This document shows, piece after piece, positions 36,968 through 46,987 of a DNA stretch of 64,000 nt. Each line of letters opens with the position of its first letter. Position 1 is the stretch's first letter. This DNA comes from Flocculibacter collagenilyticus. GTDB taxonomy: Bacteria; Pseudomonadota; Gammaproteobacteria; Enterobacterales; Alteromonadaceae. Below the pieces are notes generated by a model. The model saw nothing but the letters and a program-made list of their open reading frames with translations, did not search any database and was not told the origin of the DNA. The stretch covers positions 2,232,001-2,296,000 of the forward strand of contig NZ_CP059888.1 of assembly GCF_016469335.1 (NCBI RefSeq), given 5' to 3'. The position numbers and the translations under genes are program-made.

Positions 36968-38110
36968 CTAATTTACGGTTCTGACAGGATACATAACCAT
37001 ATCATTATAACCAGTGGTGACTTTAATTAACCCCGATAAACAGTGATCAAGATCACTGTCACCAGTATCAGAAATTAGCGCTCGTCCACCTAAACCAGTT
37101 AACTTGGATTTAGTGCAAACGACAGTAATATTTTCTTTACCTATGTATTTAATAAACGCTGGGCTTAATTGCTGATTTCCACGCCCAAATATATGCCCTT
37201 GCCCACCAATCAAAGTGATAATTAACTTAGTCGGCTTTTGCTGGGCAAATTCTAGTAGCTGTTTCGCAGTTACATCACTTGCAACAAGCTCTTGTTGAAA
37301 CACTACATCTACCCCTAGAAGGGTACTCGGTAAACCCATTTCATCCATTATGGCTTGGGTTGTAGAGCCTGAGCCAACCACATAATAAGAATCGTCATCC
37401 ATTTGATCAATCACTTGCGCGGCGATATCCGCAAGCACTAACTCGTCAGACTCCTTGCCTCCCATCTTTACCGCTTGTACGTATTGCAATTCTGATACTG
37501 TAAGCATCTCACCATAGCGACGCGCTCTAACAATACCTTGACGAAAAGCGTCTTCATCAATGTCCATCACATCAGCTAAAGAAAGCGTAACCAACTCACC
37601 TTGCATAAGCATTTCCACCACTCTTCCAGCCGCTTTTGGTGTAATAGCATAAACACCAGAGTGAATTTTACAGCCTGCAGGAATGCCTAACACCGGCGTC
37701 ACCTCATCCATCACGTTGCATACATTTCTAGCGGTGCCGTCACCGCCCGTAAATAAAATTAGATCAACGTTTTGGGCCAACAAAGCAGCAACAGCGGCTT
37801 CTGTGTCATTGGCTGTGGTTTTATCCGACGCCGTTTGATATACGATATGAGTGTCGAAACCGAGCTTTTCAGCCGTTTCTGCTCCCATATTGCCGTTAAC
37901 GGTATAAATCTCTATTTGCTGTTTTAACGATGAAAGAACTGACAGCGCGGTTTCAGCGCGGTGGTTAGCTAGCGGCTTAGCGCCTAATAAAAGTGCTTTT
38001 TCCACCGTTTCTTCACCGTCACTTCCTTTCAAGCCAACGGAGCCTCCTACACCAGCCACAGGATTAATGATTAAGCCAAGCTTATATTTGCGAGTTGCCG
38101 TTTCATTCAT
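36968..38110 (-). CDS. ATP-NAD kinase (AcoX-like) family protein
   Basis: A 380-residue protein with the NAD/diacylglycerol-kinase nucleotide motif LFTGGDGTARNV and an N-terminal LGLIINPVAGVGGSVGLKGSD segment. It is longer than housekeeping NadK (about 290) and resembles the AcoX-type branch, whose substrate is not settled. It starts 3 bp after the epmC stop, so the two are co-transcribed. It is probably not the cell's main NAD kinase; this is inference. Confidence 0.88.
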   Translation of the reverse strand: MNETATRKYKLGLIINPVAGVGGSVGLKGSDGEETVEKALLLGAKPLANHRAETALSVLSSLKQQIEIYTVNGNMGAETAEKLGFDTHIVYQTASDKTTANDTEAAVAALLAQNVDLILFTGGDGTARNVCNVMDEVTPVLGIPAGCKIHSGVYAITPKAAGRVVEMLMQGELVTLSLADVMDIDEDAFRQGIVRARRYGEMLTVSELQYVQAVKMGGKESDELVLADIAAQVIDQMDDDSYYVVGSGSTTQAIMDEMGLPSTLLGVDVVFQQELVASDVTAKQLLEFAQQKPTKLIITLIGGQGHIFGRGNQQLSPAFIKYIGKENITVVCTKSKLTGLGGRALISDTGDSDLDHCLSGLIKVTTGYNDMVMYPVRTVN

Positions 38111-38112
38111 TA

Positions 38113-38676
38113 TTAATAAACCTGCTCTTCAACCTTATTAGCCAATCGTTTACTTGCTACAAAATGACTTTTATTAAGAGGTAACTCAGTGCCATAAAAA
38201 CGAGCCAACACATTAATAAACTGCTGTGCACGAGGCGGAAAACCCAACTCAAGGTATTCATCTACTTGCTGCAACACTTTATGACGAAATGCACTGCGAT
38301 TTGGCTCAACACCATCTAAGTTATCGCAAGAGACGTTAAAGTTAAAATTTGCAGCCACAGAAAGCGCCCACTCTATTGCCTGAGGTTTTATTTCAACGGC
38401 TTCAAATGCAGCTTGCTGTTCACTGTCTCTACCATCACCGTTATACCAGTAACCATAGTCTTCTTGTAACCTGCGCTGCGCCCCCGCCAAGCACCAATGT
38501 GCAATTTCATGCAGTGCACTTGCAAAAAAACCATGTGCAAACACAATTTGATGATAACAACATTCACTGTTAGCAGGTAAGTAAACGGGCTCGTCGACTC
38601 CCTTTATTAAGCGCGTATTAAAGCTTTCATAAAAGGTATTATCAAATAATGTAATTAAGTCAGAGTAATGATGCAT
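38113..38676 (-). CDS. epmC: Elongation factor P hydroxylase EpmC
   Basis: I start at the ATG at 38676 (187 residues, near the E. coli length), since similarity to EpmC begins at HHYSDLITLF; an upstream GTG at 38733 would add 19 unconserved residues. Conserved parts are FNTRLIKGVDEPVYLPA, IVFAHGFFASALHEIAHWC and YWYNGDGRDSEQQ; the HEIAHWC segment suggests metal binding. EpmC hydroxylates the beta-lysylated lysine of EF-P. No Shine-Dalgarno is evident, so the start rests on similarity. Confidence 0.93.
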   Translation of the reverse strand: MHHYSDLITLFDNTFYESFNTRLIKGVDEPVYLPANSECCYHQIVFAHGFFASALHEIAHWCLAGAQRRLQEDYGYWYNGDGRDSEQQAAFEAVEIKPQAIEWALSVAANFNFNVSCDNLDGVEPNRSAFRHKVLQQVDEYLELGFPPRAQQFINVLARFYGTELPLNKSHFVASKRLANKVEEQVY

Positions 38677-38882
38677 ACAACAAAAATAGTGTCGCCAATA
38701 AAAAATAAGCAGCGATTTTACGTCTTTTAACACGGTTCGTCAGCCTATTTATCCTTACCAAATGTGAACATTGTTCACTTTAACGGCCTATAACTATTGC
38801 AAAACACATTTAAACTATTACAGTAAGCTTTACACGCGTGCGGTATTTACCTCAACTTATAGGATAATAAGGCAATATAATT

Positions 38883-40349
38883 ATGCATTCTTCATCACAA
38901 CCTTCTGCGCACCAGCCAAATAACTTAATTAATGTAGATTGTGTTGGCAGTACTTTACAGCAAATATTTTCCCAGCAAAAAGATGCATACAATGGTCATC
39001 CTTACCCTTCGCTTGAAGAGCGTATAAACAAACTTTCTGCGCTAAAAAACCAGTTACTTGAATATAAAGAACAACTCGCTGAGTCTGTTAGTAAAGACTT
39101 TGGCCATCGTTCAGAATACGAAACCTATTTTTTAGAAGTGATGACTACCATTGGCGACATTAAGTATACGATTAAGCACTTAAAAAAATGGATGAAGCCA
39201 CAAAGCAGAAAAACCCACATGTTATTCCAGCCAGGGAATAATCGTATTATGTATCAGCCACTAGGTGTGGTTGGCGTTATTGTACCGTGGAATTACCCTA
39301 TTTATTTATCACTTTGTCCGCTTATCACCGCAATTGGTGCGGGTAATCGGGTAATGATAAAAATGTCTGAATTTACTCCACATTTAAATGCCACATTAAA
39401 AGTGATACTTGCACGCTGCTTTAATGAAAACGAAGTAGCAATCATCGAAGGCGAAGCCGATGTGGCAGCAAAATTTTCTTCCCTTCCTTTTGATCATATC
39501 TTGTTTACGGGCTCTACCACCGTAGGCAAACATGTAATGAAAGCAGCGGCTGAAAATTTAACACCTGTTACGCTTGAATTAGGTGGAAAATCTCCGACTG
39601 TTATTGCGCCTGATATGCCGGTAAAAGAAGCTGCTAAACGTATTTTATTTGGCAAGTGTGTCAATGCAGGTCAAACCTGTGTGGCACCAGATTACATTTT
39701 ATGCCCTAAAGACAAGATTGCTGACTTAGTTACCGAGCTTAAAGCACGATTTGCTAAATTGTATCCGGATTTCGATAAAACAGCTGACGTCACTCATATC
39801 GTCAATGACAAGCAATATAGTCGATTAATGGAGTGGTTGAATGAAGCTAAAGAGAAAGGCGCAGATGTTATTTCAATGTCAGAAAAGCCTGTCGAGGATT
39901 ACGAAAATAGACGCATGCCTCTTCAGCTGGTGCTAAATGGTACTGACGATATGCAAATTATGCGTGATGAAATATTTGGTCCAATATTACCGATTTTACC
40001 TTACGACAATCTTGATGATGCAATTGCGTATATTCGCGCGCGCCCTCGCCCATTAGCACTGTACATTATGAGTTTTGAGAAGCAGCATCAGCAAAAGTTA
40101 CTTAAACAAACCCATTCTGGTGGAGTTACAATAAACGATACCTTGGTGCACTTTGCACAAGAAGATTTACCTGCTGGCGGTATTGGTGCATCTGGAATGG
40201 GTCAATATCATGGTCATGAAGGCTTTTTAACGTTTTCCAAAGCCCGTGGCATTCACAGTAAAGGGAAGTTCTTTTCTACCCAGTTTGTTTTTCCGCCATA
40301 CAAAAAGTCAATGATCGACCTAGTGTTAAAACTATTTGTTAGGAAGTAA
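38883..40349 (+). CDS. Aldehyde dehydrogenase (coniferyl aldehyde dehydrogenase-like)
   Basis: A 488-residue NAD(P)+-dependent enzyme. The catalytic Glu is in LELGGKSP and the catalytic Cys in NAGQTCVAPDY; FTGSTTVGK marks the nucleotide-binding region. The C terminus (FVFPPYKKSMIDLVLKLF) is hydrophobic, as in the class 3/coniferyl and fatty aldehyde group. The substrate is not determined. It is divergent from epmC and convergent with aroC. Confidence 0.93.
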   Translation: MHSSSQPSAHQPNNLINVDCVGSTLQQIFSQQKDAYNGHPYPSLEERINKLSALKNQLLEYKEQLAESVSKDFGHRSEYETYFLEVMTTIGDIKYTIKHLKKWMKPQSRKTHMLFQPGNNRIMYQPLGVVGVIVPWNYPIYLSLCPLITAIGAGNRVMIKMSEFTPHLNATLKVILARCFNENEVAIIEGEADVAAKFSSLPFDHILFTGSTTVGKHVMKAAAENLTPVTLELGGKSPTVIAPDMPVKEAAKRILFGKCVNAGQTCVAPDYILCPKDKIADLVTELKARFAKLYPDFDKTADVTHIVNDKQYSRLMEWLNEAKEKGADVISMSEKPVEDYENRRMPLQLVLNGTDDMQIMRDEIFGPILPILPYDNLDDAIAYIRARPRPLALYIMSFEKQHQQKLLKQTHSGGVTINDTLVHFAQEDLPAGGIGASGMGQYHGHEGFLTFSKARGIHSKGKFFSTQFVFPPYKKSMIDLVLKLFVRK

Positions 40350-40364
40350 GTGCTTTAGCAATAA

Positions 40365-40402
40365 CAAAAAAGGCGGTTGTAAATTCAAATAAACACCGCC
40401 TT
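40365..40402 (-). terminator. Rho-independent terminator after aroC
   Basis: On the minus strand AAGGCGGT (40402-40395) pairs with ACCGCCTT (40377-40370) around a 17-base loop and is followed by a T-run (TTTTTG). It suits the minus-strand aroC, and the stem could also act on the convergent aldehyde dehydrogenase gene. Confidence 0.82.
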
Positions 40403-40435
40403 AACATCACCCAATACTAAAACCCATTAGCTTGG

Positions 40436-41533
40436 CTATTTAATATTTGCAATATCAGGTGTATTGCTTCGCACGTCAATATTTTGAGCTCGATGTCTTA
40501 GTAAATGATCCATTAACGTAATAGCTAACATGGCTTCCGCAATTGGTACGGCTCTAATTCCAACACAAGGATCATGGCGACCTTTAGTAATAACCTTGGT
40601 TGCCTGACCATGAATATCAATCGTCTCGCCTTCAACACTAATACTGGATGTAGGCTTTAAAGCGATATGCGCCACTATGTCTTGCCCAGTAGATATTCCT
40701 CCTAGAATACCACCCGCATTATTCGACTCGAAACCTGTTGGCGTCATAATGTCTCGATGCTCGCTGCCCTTCTGGGTAATACAATCAAAACCAGCGCCAA
40801 TTTCTACACCTTTAACCGCATTTATACTCATTAGAGAGTGTGCAATTTCAGCATCTAATCGGTCAAACACGGGTTCACCCAGCCCAACCGGAGTATTTTT
40901 AGCAACTACTGAAACTTTCGCGCCAATTGAGTTACCGTCTTTTTTTAACTGACGCATATATTCATCTAATTCAGTTAGCTTATTCTCATCAGGAAAAAAG
41001 AATGGGTTCTGCTCAATTTGTGAATAGTCGATTGTCTCTGCAGTAATAGGCCCTAACTGAGACAAATAGCCGACTATTTCTATATTGTGCGCTTGTTTTA
41101 AATACTGCTTCGCAATGGCACCAGCGGCTACACGAATTGCCGTTTCTCTAGCTGATGAACGGCCACCACCTCGGTAATCTCTAAAGCCATATTTTTGTTG
41201 ATATGTATAATCAGCATGACCCGGACGAAACGTATCTTTAATATTTGAATAGTCTTGCGAGCGTTGGTCTGTATTTTCTATTAACACCCCAATTGATGTA
41301 CCTGTGGTCTTTCCTTCAAAGACACCAGATAAAATCTTAATTTCATCAGCTTCTCGGCGGGCTGTAGTATAACGAGACTGTCCTGGCTTTCTGCGATCTA
41401 AATCGCGCTGTAAATCTGCTTCTGAAATGACTAATCCAGGCGGACAACCATCAATCACACCTCCAAGGGCGACTCCGTGACTTTCACCAAAAGTAGAAAC
41501 GGTAAATAAACGGCCAATACTATTTCCAGACAT
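40436..41533 (-). CDS. aroC: Chorismate synthase
   Basis: A 365-residue FMN-dependent enzyme converting EPSP to chorismate. Signatures [49 protein letters not shown] and [15 protein letters not shown] are present. It starts 9 bp after the prmB stop with AAGGAATAAAT before the ATG, forming the widely conserved prmB-aroC operon. Confidence 0.97.
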   Translation of the reverse strand: MSGNSIGRLFTVSTFGESHGVALGGVIDGCPPGLVISEADLQRDLDRRKPGQSRYTTARREADEIKILSGVFEGKTTGTSIGVLIENTDQRSQDYSNIKDTFRPGHADYTYQQKYGFRDYRGGGRSSARETAIRVAAGAIAKQYLKQAHNIEIVGYLSQLGPITAETIDYSQIEQNPFFFPDENKLTELDEYMRQLKKDGNSIGAKVSVVAKNTPVGLGEPVFDRLDAEIAHSLMSINAVKGVEIGAGFDCITQKGSEHRDIMTPTGFESNNAGGILGGISTGQDIVAHIALKPTSSISVEGETIDIHGQATKVITKGRHDPCVGIRAVPIAEAMLAITLMDHLLRHRAQNIDVRSNTPDIANIK

Positions 41534-41542
41534 ATTTATTCC

Positions 41543-42499
41543 TTATTCTTTTGGTAATTCAGCGTTTGTCTTTACTTGCTGCGCTGCATTGTAGGCAGTC
41601 AATTCTTCACCTGTAATAAAGAATACACCATGACCACCATGCTCAAACTCTATCCAAGTTATGGGCAGTTCAGGAAATGCAGCTTCCATATGCACCATCG
41701 AATTGCCTACTTCTACAATCAATATTCCACCTTCATTTAACATATCAGGCGCTTGCGCTAAAATTCTTCGTGTAATATCTAGACCATCATGCCCTGATGA
41801 TAAGCCCAGCTCTGGTTCATGATGGAATTCATCAGGTAAATCCGCCATGTCTTCTGCATCAACATACGGCGGGTTACTTACAATAATGTCGTATTTAGCG
41901 CCTACTAAGCTGTCGAAAACGTCTGACTGGATAGGATAAACACGATTGTCCAGTTGATGCTCTTGAATGTTATGCTCTGCAACTGCTAACGCGTCTTCAC
42001 TAATATCTACGGCATCAACTTCTGCCTCTTCAAATGCGTAAGCGCAAGCGATAGCGATACAACCTGATCCTGTACATAAGTCTAAAATGCGCTGTACTGG
42101 CTTATGGAACGGCCACCACGGTGAGAACTGGGTATCAATTAGCTCAGCAATCGGCGAGCGTGGTACTAGTACGCGCTCATCAACATAAAATGGTAAACCT
42201 GCAAAATTAGCTTGATTTGTAATATAAGGCGCAGGAATTTTTTCGTTGATTCGACGAGCGATAATATTCACTACCGCTTCTTTTTCCTGCGTTGTTAAAC
42301 GAGACTGTTTTACTTGATCATCTATATTAAATGGCAAATGCAATGCAAACGTTACTAATTGCAATGCTTCATCCCACGGATTATCTGTACCGTGGCCATA
42401 ATAAATCTCACTTTCATTAAATCGACTAACAGACCAACGTATAAAATCACTTATTGTATGTAGATCATTAATTGCTTCATTAATAGTTTGGTTATCCAA
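41543..42499 (-). CDS. prmB: Ribosomal protein uL3 glutamine methyltransferase PrmB (TTG start)
   Basis: About 318 residues. The SAM-binding region [16 protein letters not shown] and the NPPY substrate motif ([13 protein letters not shown]) identify the N5-glutamine methyltransferase; [27 protein letters not shown] matches PrmB rather than PrmC. No ATG is available. I choose the TTG at 42499 because GGAG lies 6 bases upstream and the product then begins like E. coli PrmB; a TTG at 42511 would add four residues. It is co-transcribed with aroC and divergent from smrB. Confidence 0.95.
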   Translation of the reverse strand: MDNQTINEAINDLHTISDFIRWSVSRFNESEIYYGHGTDNPWDEALQLVTFALHLPFNIDDQVKQSRLTTQEKEAVVNIIARRINEKIPAPYITNQANFAGLPFYVDERVLVPRSPIAELIDTQFSPWWPFHKPVQRILDLCTGSGCIAIACAYAFEEAEVDAVDISEDALAVAEHNIQEHQLDNRVYPIQSDVFDSLVGAKYDIIVSNPPYVDAEDMADLPDEFHHEPELGLSSGHDGLDITRRILAQAPDMLNEGGILIVEVGNSMVHMEAAFPELPITWIEFEHGGHGVFFITGEELTAYNAAQQVKTNAELPKE

Positions 42500-42631
42500 A
42501 ATATGCTCCAAGTACGTGAGAGTTTTTATGGGTTGCTGTATTTAAAGCCTATATTTATATAACCTATAAATACGGCTTAAAAAGTAAATGCTACCCTATT
42601 ATTTTACGGCTAAATTGATTAGACTGCCGCC

Positions 42632-43168
42632 ATGAAAAAGAAAAATTCTGTGACCAACGAAGATCTTGTCCTGTTTAAACAAACACTCAGTGGCGCTCGC
42701 CAGATTGAGCAAGACAAAATACACCCTAAACCCACTAGCAGCAAGCAGAAAAAGCAACAAGTCATCACGAAACGTGAGCGCATTCACGCTGACTTTTACT
42801 TTTCGGACGAATTCGAACCCGAATTACCTCAACATGGCCCGATGCAGTATATTAAACCAACTGCGCCAAGCTATTTAGCAAAACAACTTAGACGTGGCGA
42901 TTTTTATCCTGACTTGATATTAGATTTACATGGTTTACGTAAAGATGATGCAAAAGTGGAGATCACTAGTCTAATTTATGCAGCCAAAAAACAACATGTG
43001 AAATGTGTTTGTATTGTTCATGGCTTAGGCGGGTATATTCTTAAACAAAAAGTACCACATTGGCTAGTGCAACATCCCGATGTACTCGCTTTTCATCAAG
43101 CCCCTTTAGAGTGGGGAGGACAAGGTGCGTTGCTCGTTCTGCTAGATGTTAACGAAGACATTCGATAA
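42632..43168 (+). CDS. smrB: Ribosome rescue nuclease SmrB
   Basis: A 178-residue protein whose N-terminal basic region is followed by a C-terminal Smr domain with DLHGLRKDDAK and VHGLGGYILKQKVPHWL. SmrB cuts mRNA at collided ribosomes. Divergence from prmB is conserved in gammaproteobacteria. The DLHGL acidic/His motif needed for activity is intact. Confidence 0.94.
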   Translation: MKKKNSVTNEDLVLFKQTLSGARQIEQDKIHPKPTSSKQKKQQVITKRERIHADFYFSDEFEPELPQHGPMQYIKPTAPSYLAKQLRRGDFYPDLILDLHGLRKDDAKVEITSLIYAAKKQHVKCVCIVHGLGGYILKQKVPHWLVQHPDVLAFHQAPLEWGGQGALLVLLDVNEDIR

Positions 43169-43224
43169 CAAATTCAATCAATAACGTCTCTTTACCACTG
43201 CTGCCTTACTCATTACACACGGGT

Positions 43225-43737
43225 TCACAAATCGTCTGGTGATACCATTTCTTCAAATACACCACGCATGTTAGCCATGTCATAACGGACATGGGCACAG
43301 CTTGCCGTCATAAATAACGGACTCGTTACGCCCAACGTAAAACACTCTGTTAAAAAGGTAACTAATGGCATGTGGCTAACCACAATAACATGGTCTACCT
43401 GATGGGTATCAACTAACGCAGTTATATAGTCGTAAGCTAATTCTGGACTAGCCGTTGGAATTAGATCGTCAGTAACAATTTGCTTAATGGAAGTCGCTTT
43501 CTGCTCAGCTTCAAGGCTATTTACAATAATCTCAGCTGTTTGTGCGGCACGGATGTAAGGACTATTAATACTGAGTAAAGAAAGTGGTGTTACAGGCTGC
43601 TTTGCTAAAAGCTTTCCTGCAAGCCAAGATGCCGTTTTACGTGTTTCATTAACACCGCGTTCAGTCAACTTACGCTCTGCATCTATTGAGCAGTGCGCTT
43701 CAGCCTGACCATGTCGAATAATATAAATATCTATCAT
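43225..43737 (-). CDS. sixA: Phosphohistidine phosphatase SixA
   Basis: A 170-residue histidine phosphatase with the RHG motif (IYIIRHGQAE) near its start and a second His in VSHMPLVTFL. The ATG at 43737 is chosen because the RHG motif starts just after it and TTAGGT lies upstream; the longer frame adds ten unconserved residues. SixA removes phosphate from histidine phosphocarriers in E. coli. Convergent with smrB. Confidence 0.92.
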   Translation of the reverse strand: MIDIYIIRHGQAEAHCSIDAERKLTERGVNETRKTASWLAGKLLAKQPVTPLSLLSINSPYIRAAQTAEIIVNSLEAEQKATSIKQIVTDDLIPTASPELAYDYITALVDTHQVDHVIVVSHMPLVTFLTECFTLGVTSPLFMTASCAHVRYDMANMRGVFEEMVSPDDL

Positions 43738-43767
43738 ACCCGCACACCTAACTTCGCGAGAAACCAT

Positions 43768-44094
43768 GTATGTATCTTACCATTACTTGTATTAGCACCA
43801 GAACGCCTTTCTTATATCAAATCCCTCTATAGCGCTAAGGAATTACACTATATACTAAAAATTATAATGCAAATTAATAGTAAGAGGACTTTTTTGAACT
43901 ACAATTTGCAAAGTTAGTTTTATTATCACTATTTCATGTTTAAGTTTGAACTTAAGTTGCCTGTATTACTCAAAAAGCAATAAATAATTAATAGGTTATC
44001 GTCTATAGTTAGCATATTACTGGCGTTATGTTCAGTCGAAAAATCAAGCATATTACGCTTAATAAATGAATTTTAAATAATCATAGGTGTTTAT
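43768..44094. other. Intergenic region sixA|pitrilysin, no gene seen
   Basis: About 330 AT-rich bases between divergent genes. It must hold promoters for both. I see no convincing gene, hairpin or repeat. Confidence 0.5.
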
Positions 44095-46857
44095 TTGATC
44101 ACAAGTAGCAATGACGAAAAAAAATATAAAACACTGACGCTTACTAATGGTCTTAAAGTCACTATTGTTCAAGACGTTACAGCCAAAAAATCTGCTGCTG
44201 CATTAACCGTCAATGTTGGGCATTTTGACGATCCGATAGATCGACAAGGTATGGCTCACTTTCTAGAACATATGCTTTTTTTAGGCACTGAGAAATATCC
44301 TGATCCCAATGAGTTTCCACACTTCGTTAGCCAGCATGGTGGCTCACACAATGCGTGGACGGGCACAGAGCATACCAGCTATTTTTTTGACGTAAATAAC
44401 CATCATTTCGACGGCGCGTTAGACCGATTTGCACACTTTTTTATCTGCCCATTGCTTAGTGAGGCATTAATCGAAAAAGAACGTCATTCAATCGAAGCTG
44501 AATATAAAATGAAGCTCAAAGATGATGGGCGCAGAATCTACCAAGTACACAAAGAAACTCTCAATCCAGCTCACCCATTTGCGAAATTTTCTGTGGGTAA
44601 CACAGAAACTCTAGAAGATAGGGAAGAAAGTATACGTCATGAGTTGCTTTCGTTTTATCAATCGCACTATAGCTCTGGTTTAATGACACTTGCAGTGTTA
44701 ACACCTCACCCTATTGAAGAAACCGAAGCCACAATTAAAACACTATTTGAGCAAATTCCTGGCTCTAATAAAGAAAAAACACCCATTGAAGCTCCTTTAT
44801 ACTTAGATGAAAATTTACGCTTAGGGATTGAACTAAAACCACAAAAACCGATGTATAAGCTAATTGTTAGCTTTGCGATGCCTGCAATCGATCATATGTA
44901 TCGCACCAAGTCTTTAAGTTTTATTTCTCATTTAATTGGCTATGAAGGTAGCCACTCGTTAATGGCTTTGCTTAAGCGCCATGGTTGGATTAATGGCTTA
45001 TCCGCTGGTGGAGGCATTAGCGGTAGCAACTTTAAAGATTTCAATATAAGCATTAATCTTACACAAGCAGGCTTAGCGTACAGAGACGAAATCATTGAAC
45101 ATATTTTCGAATATATCGATTTTTTGAAGAATACCCACCTACCAAGCTATTTATATGACGACAAAAAAGCCTTGGTTATGCAGTCATTCGAGTTCCAAGA
45201 AAAAACCAAGCCTATTACTTGGGTGAGTAATTTAAGCGTGAACATGCAACATTACCCTGAACAAGACTACATTTATGGTGACTATGCCATGGAAGAGTTT
45301 GACGAAGATGAAGTTGCAAACCTGCTTAAATACCTTTCTACCGATAACTTGCGTATCATATCCATATCTCCCGATGCCGACTGCAATAAAAAAGCTATGT
45401 GGTATCACACACCTTATTCAGTCACAGCTTTACCAGAAGAATATTTAACTTATTTAGATAGCGTAAGGTGCCCCGCTGGACAGTTTCAACTGCCTGAGCC
45501 AAATCCATACATTCAAACCAACCCAAGAGTATTGGAAATAGAAAAAGACACTGAGCTACCTTATTTACTGCATACACATGACTATTTTAACTTTTGGTTT
45601 AAACAAGACACTAAATTTAGATTGCCCAAGGGAAGCGTGTTTGTTGCACTAGACTGCCCAAATGGTGTGAAAGATTTAAAAGCAAATGCCATGTTGCGCT
45701 TAATGATTGACCTGTTCATTGATTCAATCATTGAGCCTCTTTACCCTGCAGAGCTCGCTGGTATGCACTACCATGTTTACGCTCATCAAGGTGGTTTAAG
45801 CATTCACACTTCTGGTCTTAGCTTTAATCAAACGGCATTGATTGAGCGGGTGATCTCATCGATTCGGACATACCAACCTAACCAAATGCGATTTAATGAA
45901 ATCAAACATCAACTTAAAAAGCATTGGGCAAATAGTAATAAAAGCAAACCCGTTTCTCGGTTATTTAATAGTTTAAGTTCGACATTACAACCTAACCAGC
46001 CTTGTGCACATGAACTCGCTGAAATAATCGATGAAGTTGAGTTCAACGAATTTTGTTTATTTATAGGAACACTGTTCGACCATATTCATATTGAAGCATT
46101 TATGCACGGTAACTGGCATGAGTCTGATGCACAGCAGTTAATCAAAACCATTAAACAACAATTTGAGCAGTGCGAGTTATGTGAAGAAGTAGAACGGCCA
46201 TTATTAGCGATTAAAAATAAGGGAAGCTTGATAAGCCAGCAAACGTTAGATCATCAAGATACGGCACTTGTTGTGTATTTTCAAAGCCCTGATAATGATG
46301 CTGACACCATTGCAAAATACATGATGCTTAATCACATTTTGTCCCCCCATTTTTTTCAAGAATTACGTACCAAACAACAAGTGGGATATCTGGTTGGCGC
46401 TGGTTATTTGCCATTGAATCGCTATCCTGCTATCGCGTTTTATATTCAATCTCCTAACTTTACCAGCTCACAGTTATTAACTGCTTGCGAAACGTATTTT
46501 AAAAATATTGAAAAGGTGATTGTTGATATTGACGAAGACGACTGGCTACACGCTGTTGAGGGTTTAAAACTACAGGCAATGGAAAAAGATGAAAGTCTAA
46601 TGATGCAAAATCAACGATTTTGGATGGCCATTACGAATAAAGACGTAAACTTCAATGCTAAACAAGAAATCGTTGAAGCTATAAAGGCATTAACGCAAAA
46701 GCAAGTCGCTGCATTTGCTAAAAATATTTTCCAAAAAGGTAACGATTGTATTGTATTAGCCTCGCCGTGCGATGAACTGGGTACTGAGTCATTTAAGCAC
46801 TATCAACCCGTTACATTAAGTGAGCTCAGTGAAATGTTACCTGTGATTAATCGTTAA
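44095..46857 (+). CDS. Pitrilysin/insulinase-family zinc protease (M16, TTG start)
   Basis: A 920-residue protease with the inverted zinc motif HFLEH (in GMAHFLEHMLFLGT) and the downstream ligand Glu in IEAEYKMKL. It has four M16-type domains, of which only the first is catalytic. No signal peptide is seen, unlike secreted PtrA, so a cytoplasmic peptidase is more likely. The start is TTG at 44095 with TAGGTG upstream; no ATG occurs before the conserved domain. Members degrade peptides of moderate size. Confidence 0.92.
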   Translation: MITSSNDEKKYKTLTLTNGLKVTIVQDVTAKKSAAALTVNVGHFDDPIDRQGMAHFLEHMLFLGTEKYPDPNEFPHFVSQHGGSHNAWTGTEHTSYFFDVNNHHFDGALDRFAHFFICPLLSEALIEKERHSIEAEYKMKLKDDGRRIYQVHKETLNPAHPFAKFSVGNTETLEDREESIRHELLSFYQSHYSSGLMTLAVLTPHPIEETEATIKTLFEQIPGSNKEKTPIEAPLYLDENLRLGIELKPQKPMYKLIVSFAMPAIDHMYRTKSLSFISHLIGYEGSHSLMALLKRHGWINGLSAGGGISGSNFKDFNISINLTQAGLAYRDEIIEHIFEYIDFLKNTHLPSYLYDDKKALVMQSFEFQEKTKPITWVSNLSVNMQHYPEQDYIYGDYAMEEFDEDEVANLLKYLSTDNLRIISISPDADCNKKAMWYHTPYSVTALPEEYLTYLDSVRCPAGQFQLPEPNPYIQTNPRVLEIEKDTELPYLLHTHDYFNFWFKQDTKFRLPKGSVFVALDCPNGVKDLKANAMLRLMIDLFIDSIIEPLYPAELAGMHYHVYAHQGGLSIHTSGLSFNQTALIERVISSIRTYQPNQMRFNEIKHQLKKHWANSNKSKPVSRLFNSLSSTLQPNQPCAHELAEIIDEVEFNEFCLFIGTLFDHIHIEAFMHGNWHESDAQQLIKTIKQQFEQCELCEEVERPLLAIKNKGSLISQQTLDHQDTALVVYFQSPDNDADTIAKYMMLNHILSPHFFQELRTKQQVGYLVGAGYLPLNRYPAIAFYIQSPNFTSSQLLTACETYFKNIEKVIVDIDEDDWLHAVEGLKLQAMEKDESLMMQNQRFWMAITNKDVNFNAKQEIVEAIKALTQKQVAAFAKNIFQKGNDCIVLASPCDELGTESFKHYQPVTLSELSEMLPVINR

Positions 46858-46987
46858 CGGTAATGGTTAAATAGAATCACCAGAGATTGAAGATGTTAGC
46901 TAATCGTTGACTATGGACTGGGGATAGATTACTTTACTAGCTTGGTATTTTGCCTATTTTAGTTGAAGTTATTGATAATATAGCGTT

